Below, piece after piece: positions 12,181 to 24,534 of a DNA stretch of 64,000 bases. A program made the translations under genes and the position numbers. Below the pieces are notes generated by a model that saw only the letters and a program-made list of their open reading frames with translations, was not told the origin of the DNA and did no database searches. The stretch is from Dasypus novemcinctus. Its lineage: Eukaryota; Chordata; Mammalia; Cingulata; Dasypodidae. The stretch lies in NCBI RefSeq assembly GCF_030445035.2, contig NC_080677.1:26671513-26735512 (forward strand), given 5' to 3'. Position 1 is the stretch's first letter. Every line of letters starts with the position of its first letter.

Positions 12181-13244
12181 TAAAGCTTCTTTGAAGATAA
12201 AGTGAAGGAAAAAAAAAAAGAATCCTCCTTTGAAGTAAAGTATTAAAAGGAGCCTTATAGCCTGAAAAAAAAAAAAAAGACAGGAGAGTGAGTCTTGGAG
12301 AAGAGTATAGAGGTAAGACTAGCAGAAAGGATAACCAAAAGATTAAAAGACACATGAAATTCAGATATGATATATGAAAACCAAAGAATAAAATGGTGGA
12401 AGTGAATAACACATTTACATTAATATAATTGAATGTTAATAAACTCCCTAATCAAAAGATACAGGCTGACAGAATGGATTAAGAAAAATGAACCATCCAT
12501 ATGCTGCCTACAAGAGACTGACCTTTACCCAGGAATATCCAGGGATACAAACCAGCCGAAAGCGAAAGGTGGAAAAAGATACTTCATGCAAACAGTAACC
12601 AAAATAGAGCCACCATAGCTATACTAATATCAGACAGAAGAGACTTTAAAGGCAAAAAAGTTATGAGATACAGGAAGCCATTATACATTAATGAATGGGA
12701 CAATCCACCAGGAAGAAATAACAGAAATATCTATGTACCTAACCCAGGTGCCCCAAAATACATGAGGCAAATCTGGCAAAAATGAAGGAAGAAACAGACA
12801 TCTCTACAATAATTGTTGGAGACTTCAACACACCCCTCAGATCATTCCATAGAACAACCAGACAGATGAACAAGAAAACAGAGAGCTTGAATACAGTAAA
12901 TGAGCTAGACCTAATATATATGTACCGAATGTTACATGCCAAATCAGCAGATTATACATTCTTTTCAATTGCTTATGGATCTTTCCGCAGATAGACCACA
13001 TTGAGTCACAAGGCAGGTCTCAATAAATATAAAAAGACTGAAATTATACCAAGCACCTTCTTAGATCATAGTGGAATGAAACTGGAAATCAATAATAGAC
13101 AGGGAATCAGTAATAGACATTTGCAAATATGTGGAGACTAAACAAGACACTCCTAAACAATCAGTGGTCAAAAAAGAAATTGTAAGAGAAATTGGTAAAT
13201 ATATTGAAATGAAGAAAAATGAGAACACGACACATCAAAATTTA

Positions 13245-13665
13245 TGGGAGAAGGAAGCAGATGAGGCTTAAGTGATTGAGCTTCTGCCTACCATATGGGA
13301 GGACCTGGGTATTTTTGTCCCTATGGCCTCCTGGGACAAAGAAAGCATGCCTGCATGGCAAGGCAAGTGCCCGTGCAAGTGAGTCACGCAGCAAGACGAT
13401 GATATAACAAAAGAGAGACGAAGGAGAGTCAAAGTGAGGCACAACACAAATCAGGAACTAAGGCGGTGCAAGTGAAAGCGAACCTCTCTCCACATCAGAG
13501 CTCCCCAGGATCAAATCCCATGAATCCTAGAGGAAAAAAAGAAGAGAAGATGAAAAGAGAAATAGATACAGAAGATCACAGACATACGAATGGGCACAGA
13601 TAGCAAAAAAACAGCAGGGTGGGAAGGGAAAAAATCCTGAAAAACAAAAAAAAACCAAACAAACC
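13245..13665 (+). repeat. DAS SINE, second long subfamily (compound type)
   Basis: The head (GAAGCAGATGAGGCTTAAGT) is followed by a body unlike the common long form (GTGAGTCACGCAGCAAGACG, AACCTCTCTCC, CAGGATCAAATCCCATGAAT) and a tail with AAAACAGCAGGGTGGGAAGG. The same architecture recurs at 18484-18895, so it is a real subfamily. Confidence 0.75.
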
Positions 13666-13980
13666 AAAGCAAGCAGAAGGAAAGAAATAATAAAGATTGG
13701 AGCAGAAATAAATGAAATTCAGGAAAAAAAATAAAGAAAATCAACAAAACCAAAAGCTGGTTCTTTGAGAAGTTCGATAAATTGACAAACTCCAAGCTAG
13801 AATAACAAGGAAAAAAAAAAAAAGAGAAGATGCAAATAAAATGAGAAATGAGAGAGACAAAGATATGACCGACCCCACAGAAAGGAAAAGGATCGTAAGA
13901 GGATCTTATGAGGAAATGTATGCCAGCAATTAGACAACCTAGATGAAATGGACAAATTACTAGAAACGCACAACCTACAT

Positions 13981-14468
13981 CAGGGGTTCTTAACCAGGGG
14001 TCTTTGGACCCCTTAAGATTTCAGAGGGTCTGTGAGTTTGAACTGAAAATTCAAAAAACATAATTCTTGTGGGGATGTGTTGGTGTGGATGGATATTAAG
14101 TAATACACAGTATGGTGTGGACTTAGAATGATTTTTATTTTGAGGTAGTGTGTTCTGAGTGTAGCGGATAACTGCCTGCAACAAGGTTGATAAGGATGGC
14201 AGAGATGGTTTTATGACACTGTGGGAAAACTCGAATTTCTAAATGTTTCCAAAAATGACCGTTTGAAAAGATGCTGAATCATGTCAGGGTACCAGGTATT
14301 GAAATCATGGGAAAGTTGTAAAACATAATTTTGAATAATCCTAAAATTTAATTTAAAGACATGCCAATGTTGAGTGCCATAAAACTATCTGCCGCTACAT
14401 TCTGAGAAGGGGTCGGTGGTTTTCATCTGGCAAAGGGGTTCATGGAAAAAAAAGGTTAAGAACCCCTG
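13981..14468. mobile_element. non-autonomous hAT DNA transposon, 488 bp, intact termini
   Basis: The 15-bp ends are perfect inverted repeats: CAGGGGTTCTTAACC at the left and GGTTAAGAACCCCTG at the right. The flanks are ACCTACAT and ACCTACAA, an 8-bp target duplication with one mismatch, as expected for hAT transposases. It interrupts L1 ORF2 sequence that continues directly on the other side. It carries no transposase gene. Confidence 0.92.
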
Positions 14469-16507
14469 ACCTACAATGACTCTATAAGAAATATGAGAAC
14501 TCAATAAACCAATCACATTTAAAGAGATTGAATCGGTCATCAAAAATCTCCCAATAAGAAAAGTCCAGGAGCAGATGGTTTCACAGGTGAATTCTACCAA
14601 GCAGTTTGAGAAGAATTAACACCAACCTTGTTTAAAGTCTTCCAAAAAACTGAACAGGAGGGAAAATAACCCAACACATTTTATGAAGCCAACATCGCCC
14701 TAATACCAAAGCAGATAAAGACACTACGAGAAAAGAAAATTACAGACCAATCTCTCTAATGAACATAGATGTAAAAGTTCTCAACAAAATACTTGCAAAG
14801 AGAACCCAACAGCGTATTAAAAGAATTATATATCATGACCAAGTGGGATTTTTTTCCTGGTATGCGAGGCTGGTTCACCATAAGAAAATCAATTAACTTG
14901 ATACACAAAATTAACAAACTGAAGTGGAAAAAAAAACACATGATCATCTCAATTGATGCAGAAAAAACATTGAACAAAATCCAGCATCCTTTCTTGATAA
15001 AAACTCTCTGAAAGATAGGAATACAAGGAAAATTGTTCAATATGGTATAGTGCATATATGAAAAGCCCATAGCCAACATTGTACTCAATAGGGAAAGGTT
15101 GAAAACTTTCCCTCTAAGATCAGGAACAAGACAAGGATGCCCACGGTCACCAGTGTTATTCAATATTGTGCAAGAAGTTCTAGATAGAGCAATGAGACAA
15201 GAAAAATAAAAGGCATCCAAATAGGAAAAGAGGAAGTGAAATTCTATTCATGGATGACATGTTCCTGTATTTAGAAAATTCTGAAATTTCTATAACAAAG
15301 CTACTTGAGCTAGTAAACAAGTTCAGCAAAGTGGCAGGATACAAGATCAACATGCACAAAAAAGTACTTGACACATATGGAGAAAACTACAAAAAACAAT
15401 GCTAAAAGAAATCAAAGAATGACTAAACAAATGGAAAGACATTTCATGTTCATGGATTGGAAGACTAAATATTGTGAAGACATCAATCTCACACAAACAG
15501 ATTTACAGTTTCAATGCAATACTGATCAAAATTCCAATAGGCTATAGAAATAGAAAAGGCAATTACAAAATATATTTGGAAGGGAAAGTGCACCTGGATT
15601 GTCAAGAGCATCCAAAAAAAAAAAAAAAGAAAAAAGCAATGTGGGAGTACTTTCACTGCCTGAAACATTACAAAGCCACAGGGGTCAAATCAACATGGTA
15701 CGGGCATAGAGATAGACACATTGATCAGTGGAATAGAATTCAGAGTTCAGAAATAAACCCTTATCACTACGGCCAATGCGTTTTTGACAAACCTTCCAAA
15801 GTCCATGTTATGGGGACTAAAAGAGTCTCTTCAGCAAATGTGGCTGGGAGAACTGGATATCCATAACCAAAAAAAATGAAAGAGTACTCCTATTTCACTC
15901 CCTATACAGGAAATCAACTTAAAATGAATAAAAGTCTTAAATATAAAAGCCAGGACACAAAACTGCTAGAAGAAAATGAAGGGAAACTTCTTCAAAATCT
16001 TGTGGTAGGTAGTGGTTTCTTGGCTCTTACACCCAAAGCAGAAGCAGCAGAGGAAAAAACAGAATAACGGGACCTTCTCAAAATTTAACACTTTTGCACA
16101 TCAAAGGACTTTGTCAAAAGGGTGAAAAGGTACCCGACTCAATGGGAGAAAATATTTGGAAATCACATGTCCGATAAGGGTTTAAATCCATGATATATAA
16201 AGAGGAGTTATAAACTCAACAATAAAAAGGCACACAATATGATTCAAAAATAGGCAAAGGACTTGAATAGGCATTTGTCCAAAGAAGAAATACAAATGGT
16301 GAAATAACAATTAGGGAAATGCAAATCAAACTACAATGAGATATCATTTCACCCCTATTAGAATGGCCACCATTAAAAAGACAGAAAACTAGTAATGCTG
16401 GAGAGGATGTGGAGAGAATGGAATGCTTATTCACTGTTGGTGGGAATGTAGAATGTTGTAGCCACAGTGGAGGACAATTTGGCAGTTCCTAAATAAGTTG
16501 AATGTAC

Positions 16508-16608
16508 TGGGGATTGGATGTAGCTCAGTGGTTGAATGCCTGCTTGCCATGTATGAAGTCCCAGGTCTGATCCCCAGTAACTCCTTAAAAAAAAAAGAAA
16601 AAAAAAAA
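16508..16608 (+). repeat. short DAS SINE head with target duplication
   Basis: TTGGATGTAGCTCAGTGGTT begins the tRNA-like head and an A-rich tail ends it. AGTTGAATGTA (about 16497-16507) and AGTTGAATATA (about 16609-16619) flank it. It lies inside the L1. Confidence 0.8.
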
Positions 16609-17329
16609 GTTGAATATAGACTCGCCGCATAAACCTGGTAATAGCACTACTAAGCACATACCCAAGAACTGAGAGCACGGAGCAGTGACACAAACAGACA
16701 TCTGCACACCAACGTTCACAGAGGCATCATTCACAATTCCCAAAAGTTGGAAACAATCCAGGTGTCCATCAACCTATGAATGGATAAACTGTACATAGGT
16801 TGAAATATTAAGCAGATATAAGGAGAAAAATGAGGTTGTGAAGCATACGACAACATGGATGAACCTGGAGATTATGTTGAGTGAAGCAAATCAGACACCA
16901 AAGGACAAATACTGTATGACTGCACTATTATGAACTATATTGTGTAAACTCATGGAGTTAACCACCAGAATATGGGCCAACAGAAAATAGAATGAGGTTA
17001 GAGAATGGAAAACTGAGGGTTAACCCATGCAGAATTAGTAAAAATGTCCTTTGTTAATCTTTGGAAATGAACAGAAAAGGGAAAAGCACAGCAGTGTAAT
17101 TAGCAGAGCTATTATGTGGGCATGACAGTGGTTGAAAGGGAAAGTCTAAAGTCATGTATATTACTAGCAGGATAGCTAAAAATTTTTGCGTGGGATTGTT
17201 CAGCATAGTAAAACATGTGAAATATGAATATGGGTAATATTACATATATGAATCTGTTCTCCCTGAAACTGAACACATGTACATTGTTATGTTAATATCA
17301 AGCAAAAAAAGAAAAAACCCCAAAGCACA

Positions 17330-17640
17330 CCAAACATTTTGCTAAGTTAAAGAAACTATACACAAAGTTCCACATAGTGTATGATTCTATTTATATAAAA
17401 TGTAAATATGTCAATTTATAAAGAAGGAATTGGATTAGTGGTTATGTGGGGCTGGGGAAGGATAGAGGGCTTGAGAGGTGACTACTAAGGGCTATGGAGT
17501 TTTCTTTTTGGGGTAAGAAGATTTTTCTAAAATTTTCTGTGATGAGTACACAACAGTGTGATTATACTAAAAGCTACTGACTGTACCCTTTGGATAGGTT
17601 GTATATGAATATACCTCAAAACGGCTTTTTAAAAGTACCC
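17330..17640 (+). repeat. older L1 3' end
   Basis: AGTTCCACATAGTGTATGAT and then ATTCTATTTATATAAAATG, followed by AGTGGTTATGTGGGGCTGGG, is standard L1 3' UTR wording, more diverged than the element to its left. Confidence 0.6.
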
Positions 17641-18480
17641 TAGATGTTTTAGGGAGAAGAATCTGGGTGTGTGCGTTTGTGTGGGGAGGGTGAATGAACT
17701 GGAGATAGGGAAACCAGCTAAGGGTACAGACGTAATACAAGGGGAATGATGGAAGTGAAGCGCTAGAGAGATGGAACTGAGATAGATATCTATATATAGA
17801 GAGAGATCCATCTATTTGAAGGATAGAACAGTAGGAACTTATTGATTGAATAAACTTTTTCCCCTGCTTGTTCTTTTCTAGTCCTTCCATTCTAATGCTA
17901 ACTTGGGTGTACAAAGCAGAATTCAAGATGGAGTATGTGATATGAGGGGGGAAAAGGACAGGAACAATGACTGAAACCAGACGAGGTCAGAGGAGGACTA
18001 GTAGATACCCTGACTTGATGCTGAGAACCAGACCTAAGGCTTTTAAATTCCCTGCAATATTTAAGAGAATTGCCTACGTAGGGATAGCAGAATTTAAGAA
18101 CGGTGGCGGGGATGGGGGAGAGGGCCACAGGGAATTTTTTAAATCCCATCAGCAACAAAGTTGTTTAATGGCTAGCACGTAGCTTTTTGTTTTTAATTTT
18201 TCATTATGGAAATGCTCAAACATACACAAAAACAGAATCATCTAACAAAGCCCTAAGCACCCATCACCTAGCAACAATGATCAACATTTCATCAGCTGAC
18301 TTTTGCCAGCTTCTCAAGGTCCCCGGCCACATCTGTGTTCCACGAGTGTAGACCAGAACAGTGAAGGCTAAATCACATTTCTAAATATTTGAATCCTAGT
18401 TGTGTGTCATGATGGGATACCACTAGTTCCAAATGCAGGTGTTCATAAGATGAAGGGCAAAGAGGAACTAAAAAATAAAA
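17640..18480. other. intergenic DNA, mostly unclassified
   Basis: An A/G-rich stretch lies at 17740-17810. Positions 18190-18300 resemble an old L1 (CATTATGGAAATGCTCAAAC). I see no gene. Confidence 0.4.
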
Positions 18481-18483
18481 AAC

Positions 18484-18895
18484 AGGGAAGCAGATGTGGC
18501 TCAACTGATAGAGTTTCTGCCTACCACATGGGAGGACCTGGGTTTGAACCCTGGGCCCTCCTGGTGAAAAAGAAGAAGAGAGAGCATGCCCGTGCAGCAA
18601 GCCAGTGCCCACGCAAGTGCCCGTGTGGTGAGCCAGTGCCCTGCGCAAGTGAGTCACGTAGCAAAATGATGATGACGCATCAAAAGAGAGCCAAGGTGAA
18701 GCGCAGCAGAAACCAGGAACTGAGGTGGCGCAACTGACTGGGAACCTCTCTCATCAGGGGTCTCCAGGATCAAATCTCGGTGATTCCTAGAGGAGAGAAA
18801 ATGAGGAAACAGGGCAACACAGACAGCAAAAACAGCAGGGTGGGAGGAGGGGAAGGGGGGAAAATAAACAAAATCTTTAAAAAAAACCTAAAAAA
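18484..18895 (+). repeat. DAS SINE, second long subfamily (compound type)
   Basis: GGGAAGCAGATGTGGCTCAA heads the copy, followed by GGTTTGAACCCTGGGCCC, the TGAGTCACGTAGCAAAATGA body block and the AAACAGCAGGGTGGGAGGAG tail. It matches 13245-13665 along its length. Confidence 0.8.
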
Positions 18896-18899
18896 CCAA

Positions 18900-19990
18900 A
18901 AAACAAGAAAAAAGAAAAAAAGAGCAAAGAGCATAACCCATCTGATCTTCTGCCCCAGGCTATTCTCTGGCTCCTAGGTCCATGATCACACAACGTGTGG
19001 CTACGTGAGCCCTGTGACCAGCCCCTGTAGCGGTCTACAGCAGAGTGGGCTTGCCAGTCAGAGGCTTGAAGTTTGACTGGGGATTTGGGGATTGTCAAGC
19101 TGGATACACCAGACCTGCTGCAGTATGGTCTCCCAACCCTGTGGGGATTGCCCAGGCAGAGCAGCCCTTCAGTGTCCTTGAAAAGAAATGGCTCCACGTG
19201 CTCCTTCCAGATGTTATCAGATTTAACTGTTCAACTCCCACCCTAGCAGGATGAAGAACAGACAGATCTTACCTGGGACACACCAGGAAACCATGGTGTC
19301 ACCTCAAGCTAGCCTGAGCAGGTCATCAGGAAATGGAGGGGAGATGGTGGGGGGGTGCTACTGTCCTTGAGTCATCACTCACGTCAGCTCTAGGCTCCAG
19401 CAGTCCACGTCAAAGAATACAGCTAACTTCCCCTGAATGCTGTACCATCCGCACCTAAGCACAAACACCCTGGGGGCAAAGAGGGCTGCCTGTGTCTTCT
19501 GTGAAGCACATTACAAAGCCACGGTTTTGTAGCAGAACAAAAAAGGGACAGTTGTGAAGGAACCACAGTACATGGAAACCTACATGAAAATATACTAGGA
19601 GTCCTCGCTGGAAATGTCAAGGGTTATTTTGAAGTTTACCAGTGTAGGTGGAAAAATGGGCTGCTTAGGACCAGGTCCCCTCCCCTGGGGTTTCTGTCCG
19701 TGAAGCATGGGATGAGATATTATTGCGTGACCAAACCTCTGCTGGGTTGTACTTTGTGCAGCACCGTGCACTTAGCATTCCACAGAGGCTGAAGAGTGCA
19801 AATACCCACAGCAATTCTTCCTGCAGAGATTACCACCTTAAAAGCTGAGCCTCTCTGCTGTAATTCCTTTATTTCATTCTGTGTGCTGTTTTCTTAATAA
19901 AAGAAACTGGCATTCCCGTCCAAATGTGAAGCAGACCAGAAACGAAACTGTCAACATGCAGGGTACTTCTAGAAAGACAGGTCATGAACA
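18900..19990. other. intergenic DNA just beyond the 3' end of AVL9
   Basis: GC content is higher than in the surroundings and I see no clear repeat. It holds AATAAA on the plus strand at 19896-19901 and on the minus strand at 19873-19868. No convincing open frame or spliced gene is visible. Confidence 0.4.
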
Positions 19991-19999
19991 GTGGCTCAC

Positions 20000-22900
20000 A
20001 GGACAAACAGGATTTTATTCTCATTTTTTTTGTAAAATAAAAATACAGTAAAGTTTTACAATTCAGTATAATTAGATGATTTATAATTTTAACACTTTTT
20101 AAAAAATGACAACAAAGAACAAGTACAGATTATAAAACTACTAGAGCGAAGAGTAATTACCTTTCTGATCAAAAAATGTGCCACAGTTAAACTTCCTTCG
20201 AAAACATTAGAAGTTTTCTAAGCTAAACTTTCTTAGAAAGGGTTTGTGGAAAGCCTTTCATCTCAAATATTTAAACTATTTTTATAACTACTAAATGCCT
20301 TCAGCAACTCTTTAATCAAATGCTTCCTAAATTTAAGAACCAATGACTAAGAAGCCTGAAACATAAGTCTTGATCCTATTTTTCCAGCTAAAAATTATTA
20401 CTATTTCAAGAAAACAACAAAATATTTTCTAAGCACAGAAGCTTTCTAAAAACTTCAATTACCTTTTCTGGCTCAGTACCTGACTGAAATGTTCAAATGC
20501 TTCTACTGCACACACACAGAAATTTGAGCAGCATACAGTGTGTGTAAGAAGCTGATGAAAATTAAGATTGGAGAAAAATCCTAAATTGTTCCCATTTACA
20601 TGATTTAAATATATAATTTCTCTACCTTTAATTAATATAAGTAAAAAGGTAAACATTGGAACAGCACAGAAATAAAAACGCCTTAGTTTTACAAAATATA
20701 TCTGATCCCTTATACGTGCACAATCTTTAATTTTGGAGTTACTATACAAGGATGCTAGTTTCTTCTTTTTCATAATGAAAACAGGAAGTCATGTGTAGAA
20801 AGTTATTTATATGAAAAGAATAAAGATCCTCATTCCTTTTCTTTGTCCTTGACAAATATTTATGGAATGCTGGAATTATGAAAAAACAGCTCCAACGCTA
20901 TGAAGTCTAAAGACTTGGGATGAGAAAATTCTTAGCAGCACATTAGGCTACATGGAATGACAATCATCCCCTGGAAATCAGGGCTACCACGTTTAAAAGC
21001 TACCAAGGATCTGGATAGAAAAACCATGAAAGGATCAGAGCATGCAGATGTTGACCATTTCAAGAGTTCCAATGAACTCCCCAATAAAACAGCGACAGCA
21101 TTTAGCAGCTACTGTCCTAAGCGGCTATTTTCCAAAACTGCTATAGTAGGTAAGTTCATGCAGTTAAAGGTGAGGACACTGGCCCTTTACAGAGCAGAGG
21201 GCTCCCAACCTCATTGCCAGCACAGGAGGGAAAAGGACCACTGACTGTAATAACACAAAACTTTTCTCCACAAAATATAACATAAAAACAAAATCTGCCT
21301 GCCAGATTTAAATGTAGCTTCATTTAAACACATGTAACTAGCAGATTAAAATTCTGAGGTCTTTCTAAAAGAATTCTTATAACCGTTAACATATTAAATA
21401 CTGCTCTCAAAATATTTTCATTCAGATTTTAAGTACCTTGTTCCTCAGTCTTGCAACAAATCCTCATTTCACCTCTCCCTTTCTAATATGCCTTTTCCAT
21501 GGCTTTCCAAAGTCAAACAAATAAAAAACTTAATAAAGATCTTGGAAAGCAAGATGAGGTTGAGGAAGTCATGTTACATACTCTGTTTTGCCTTTAAAGT
21601 ATCTTGCTCTGTGTTTCTTAAAGCAAAAAAGTAGATAAGAATTATTTTAGAGCTTTGGGGCTAGTGAATCCCTAACAGATTTGGGGGTAGACTATTCATA
21701 CTGGTTATGTGAGCCAAATACATCTGCAAAATAACTCTAAGCCTTAAAAATTTGTCATACAACCTTTCCTATTCACCTAGCTCACAATACCTGGTAGCTT
21801 CACTCTCTCCTTTCCCTGTCACTGTCATCATAGTGCCTAGCAGGAATTCAAGTATACCAGGGACATTTAAAAAATACTACTTTTAAGTCACTTGGACAGC
21901 AACGAGGCCACCATCAAGCTACAGACACAGTCTGTGTGCTTGGGACACCCTGAGAGGCTGGCTGACCCAACTTCCTCAGGCCTATTTATAAATACTTAGT
22001 CCTTAGACACAATGCTTTGGGAAGCATTGGAGTGAGCATGGCCACCCAAACACTCACCTTTACCAGTGATCCTGTCAGGAGGTGGACCAGTGGTGGCTCC
22101 CACGGCTCACAAAGCCGGGGCCTGGGAAGGCTACTGCTTCTGGGCTAAGCACTCAGCTGGGAGCCTGGAATCAAGTCTCACAGGACAAGGGGCCAGGCTT
22201 CCTGCTTTAACTGTGCTGGATGTGCCCTGTGGCTCCTGCTAACAATTAAATGACAAAGGCTCTCTGAAAAGTACAATTCCTCCCAGAACCTGAAGGAAAT
22301 ATGGGTATGGTCTTTTGACCATTCCTATAATGAAAGTTCTATCTTTTGAGATAGTCATTTTATATTGGAAGCCAGTTAAATAACCAATTTAAGAGTTGAA
22401 CTCCAAACCAGAAACATTCATAGGAAGTTCAATGAAGGTACATATTCAAATAGGGCACTAAAGCAAAGTTAAATTTCATGTAACTATTTTTATTTCAGTG
22501 GGATTCCAAAGTATGGGTTGGACTGCTTTTAAATAGTGTGAAATGAAGGTTTATCCCAATTATACAAACCATACAAACAAAATGACAAACCGGCAGCTTG
22601 CTGGCTGATTCTTCACAGTGCTACTATAAATTTCTGATCTTTGAAAGATAACAATTGCACACTAATATACTATCACACTTCAACTAATGACATGGCCTCA
22701 TGAAACATGTTAGGACGAATTCTTTAGTCTTGGTGCAATGCCAGAGTACCTTTTAAGGTTTTGTTCGGTACTACTTTTTTCTTCTCTTTAAATAATATTT
22801 CCTGAGGTTAACTTTTCTAGCAGAAGTGGAGTTAATGGAGTTTCCACATTAAGCCCTTTAACGATCATCACTGAATTCTTGAATTATCATACACAAATGA

Positions 22901-24418
22901 AAATATGCTTTTAGACTTGCTGGACTTGTGTTAAAACACAAATGGTAAAGTTAAGGGATACTTAGATTATGTCCCTATGTCCATTTACATGCCTTATGAG
23001 GATTTGCTTCTTTCAGAAACATTTCATAAGGTATAAATTACAATATAATCTCTGCTGTTCTTAACTAGGCCCATTATTTTCACAATACTCTTTTTATCTT
23101 ATGTCAGTATACTCACAATGTATTTTCTAAGAATGCTTTGTTACTGAAAAGGCAGTCTGTGCCTCCCAAGTACTCCCTGAGAACACCTTTGAAAAGCAAA
23201 TAAGAGCAGGCATGACAAGCACATCAGGTTCAATTGTGTAAAAATCATCAGTAGATAGCACACACATGCATGTGTCTAAGAGGAAAGCAGATGTCCTTTA
23301 TGAAACATGACTGTGATGGCTGCAGTTGTCTTCTCTCACCTCTTGCTTTTCTAAATATAAGTTAACATAAGACTTCTATTTTATAGCTTTTATAAAATAC
23401 TTTTAGAAGGGGGTAAAGATTGATTGCAGGAAGGTTTTCAGTCAGAGAAACAGGCCAAGTTCCTTGGAAAGGAAGAATATGACCAAGTTTTACAAAGAGT
23501 GAGACTAAATGAAAACCTATAGGTCTGTAAACACCCAATGGGAAGCTGCTTAAAAGAAGAAATTAGAAGGCACAAACTTCGGATTTAAAAAATGCTTGTA
23601 AAAGATTCCAATATGACTAGAATTGATTAAAAACTAACATACAGATCTTTTAAATACTGCCCTACACAGACATTCCTGTTAAACTCCTTGACCACCACTA
23701 TACCATCATGACGCAATTTCTCTGCACATCTACTTGCACAATTAGAGGAAGACAACACACTGACACTCCTTAATGACTCTTAGCAGGTTTTTAAAGGATT
23801 TGGTTAATAACATGAAATAAGACACCCCATCTTCAGAATTACCACTTCTGACATCCATGTTTCTGGGAGGAAATGAGTTGATATATGTGTTTCGTGGCTA
23901 GAAAAACAAAATCATCATATAACTCAGCAAAATAACACAGGGCTGGACTGGATGGCCCCTGAACTTTACAAGCATATTGTAGGGCCAACTCGAGAGAAAT
24001 TGTAAGTAATGTAACAATCTTAGCAAATACAAATTAAAATGATCATCTGGATATTCAAACAGCGAAAGAGAACAAAATTTACACAAGTAAAAATTTTTCT
24101 TAAGTAGACAAATGTACAAAATCAGAACTCAAATTCATTAGAAGGTTCATTTCCTTGTGTGTTTTAATCAGGCTCAGACTGAAATAAAAGTGTCAATTTA
24201 AACCCCAACCTGGAAAAGCCATTCCTGCAATGGTTGTGATTTCATCTTTTCAGCATGCTGTGACATTCCTTAGACAGAGTGTAACCTTTCATGTAAACAG
24301 TCCGACGTATGGGTCCCTTGCTGTGGTCCTGTGGCCGATAAAGAACAACAGTCTGGGAGCAGCGAACGGACAGGGAACACAAACCTAAGAAAGCAACAGC
24401 AGCCTTTGGACGCCTTGC
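20000..24418 (-). other. AVL9: AVL9 3' UTR (long, repeat-poor)
   Basis: From the stop codon down to about 20.0 kb the sequence is AT-rich and has no recognisable SINE, L1 or DNA transposon. Flanking DNA of the same size contains several. That fits a transcribed, constrained 3' UTR of about 4.4 kb. Possible poly(A) signals on the minus strand are at 22494-22489 (internal), 20019-20014 and 19873-19868. The extent is inferred and was not tested against transcripts. Confidence 0.7.
20014..20019 (-). terminator. AVL9: candidate AVL9 polyadenylation signal AATAAA
   Basis: AATAAA on the minus strand is followed within about 20 bases by a T/G-rich stretch (CCTGTTTGTCCTGTG), the layout of a vertebrate cleavage site. 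It lies at the left end of the repeat-poor block downstream of the AVL9 stop codon. A second minus AATAAA at 19873-19868 is an alternative. Confidence 0.5.
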
Positions 24419-24534
24419 TCAGGGTTTCCCATCTGGTGACTCAGAGAGACTTTGGGGACTGGAATTGGTGAAAGTAGAAAGCCAGGAAGACATGGCTGTC
24501 TTTGCAGTGGAGAAAGCGCCTCCAACTGACTGGC
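24419..24534 (-). CDS. AVL9: AVL9 terminal coding exon with stop codon (probably exon 16)
   Basis: The coding part is 116 bp. After the split Gly it encodes QSVGGAFSTAKTAMSSWLST, then FTNSSPQSLSESPDGKP and TGA at 24421-24419. The acceptor is AATCCAG. The Ser/Thr-rich tail ends in KP like the family. From memory it differs at several positions from the human tail, so the C-terminus looks weakly constrained. Confidence 0.95.

Larger units (their letters stand above)
9335..12222 (+). mobile_element. HAL1-like half-L1 element (5' region, ORF1 remnant, 3' tail, no ORF2)
   Basis: After an L1-type start (ACTTCTGGGAAGATGATGGA), the segment has Lys/Glu-rich coiled-coil ORF1 remnants (about 10430-10800). 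It then has the stretch CTGAGAGCAGCAAGGGAG with TTCTCATCAGAAACCATCAT, which I associate with HAL1. It passes directly into an L1-like 3' end (GTAACAAATGTACCATACTC) and an A-rich tail near 12208-12222 without reverse transcriptase. SINEs at 10940-11445 and 11806-12180 interrupt it. A deleted ordinary L1 is the alternative. Confidence 0.5.
12350..17310 (+). mobile_element. long, decayed L1 LINE with ORF2 endonuclease and reverse transcriptase remnants
   Basis: ORF2 starts near 12425 (RLTEWIKKNEPSICCLQET). An endonuclease motif is present (IIVGDFNTPL near 12800) and reverse-transcriptase blocks follow (IISIDAEKTLNKIQHPFLIK near 14950; FMDD in place of the usual FADD near 15250). L1 ORF2 nicks DNA and copies RNA at the nick. 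The frame is broken many times, so this copy is dead. Insertions into it are the SINE at 13245-13665, the hAT element at 13981-14468 and the short SINE at 16508-16608. The 3' UTR ends with an A-rich run near 17310. Confidence 0.88.

Noticed and set aside
12782..12994. possible endonuclease gene (GDFNTPL motif)
   Set aside because: It is part of the decayed L1 ORF2; flanking frames contain many stops.
14756..15220. 154-codon minus-strand frame
   Set aside because: It is the antisense of L1 reverse-transcriptase sequence.
20957..21244. 95-codon plus-strand frame opposite the AVL9 3' UTR
   Set aside because: No recognisable domain, no supporting splice or poly(A) context on that strand.
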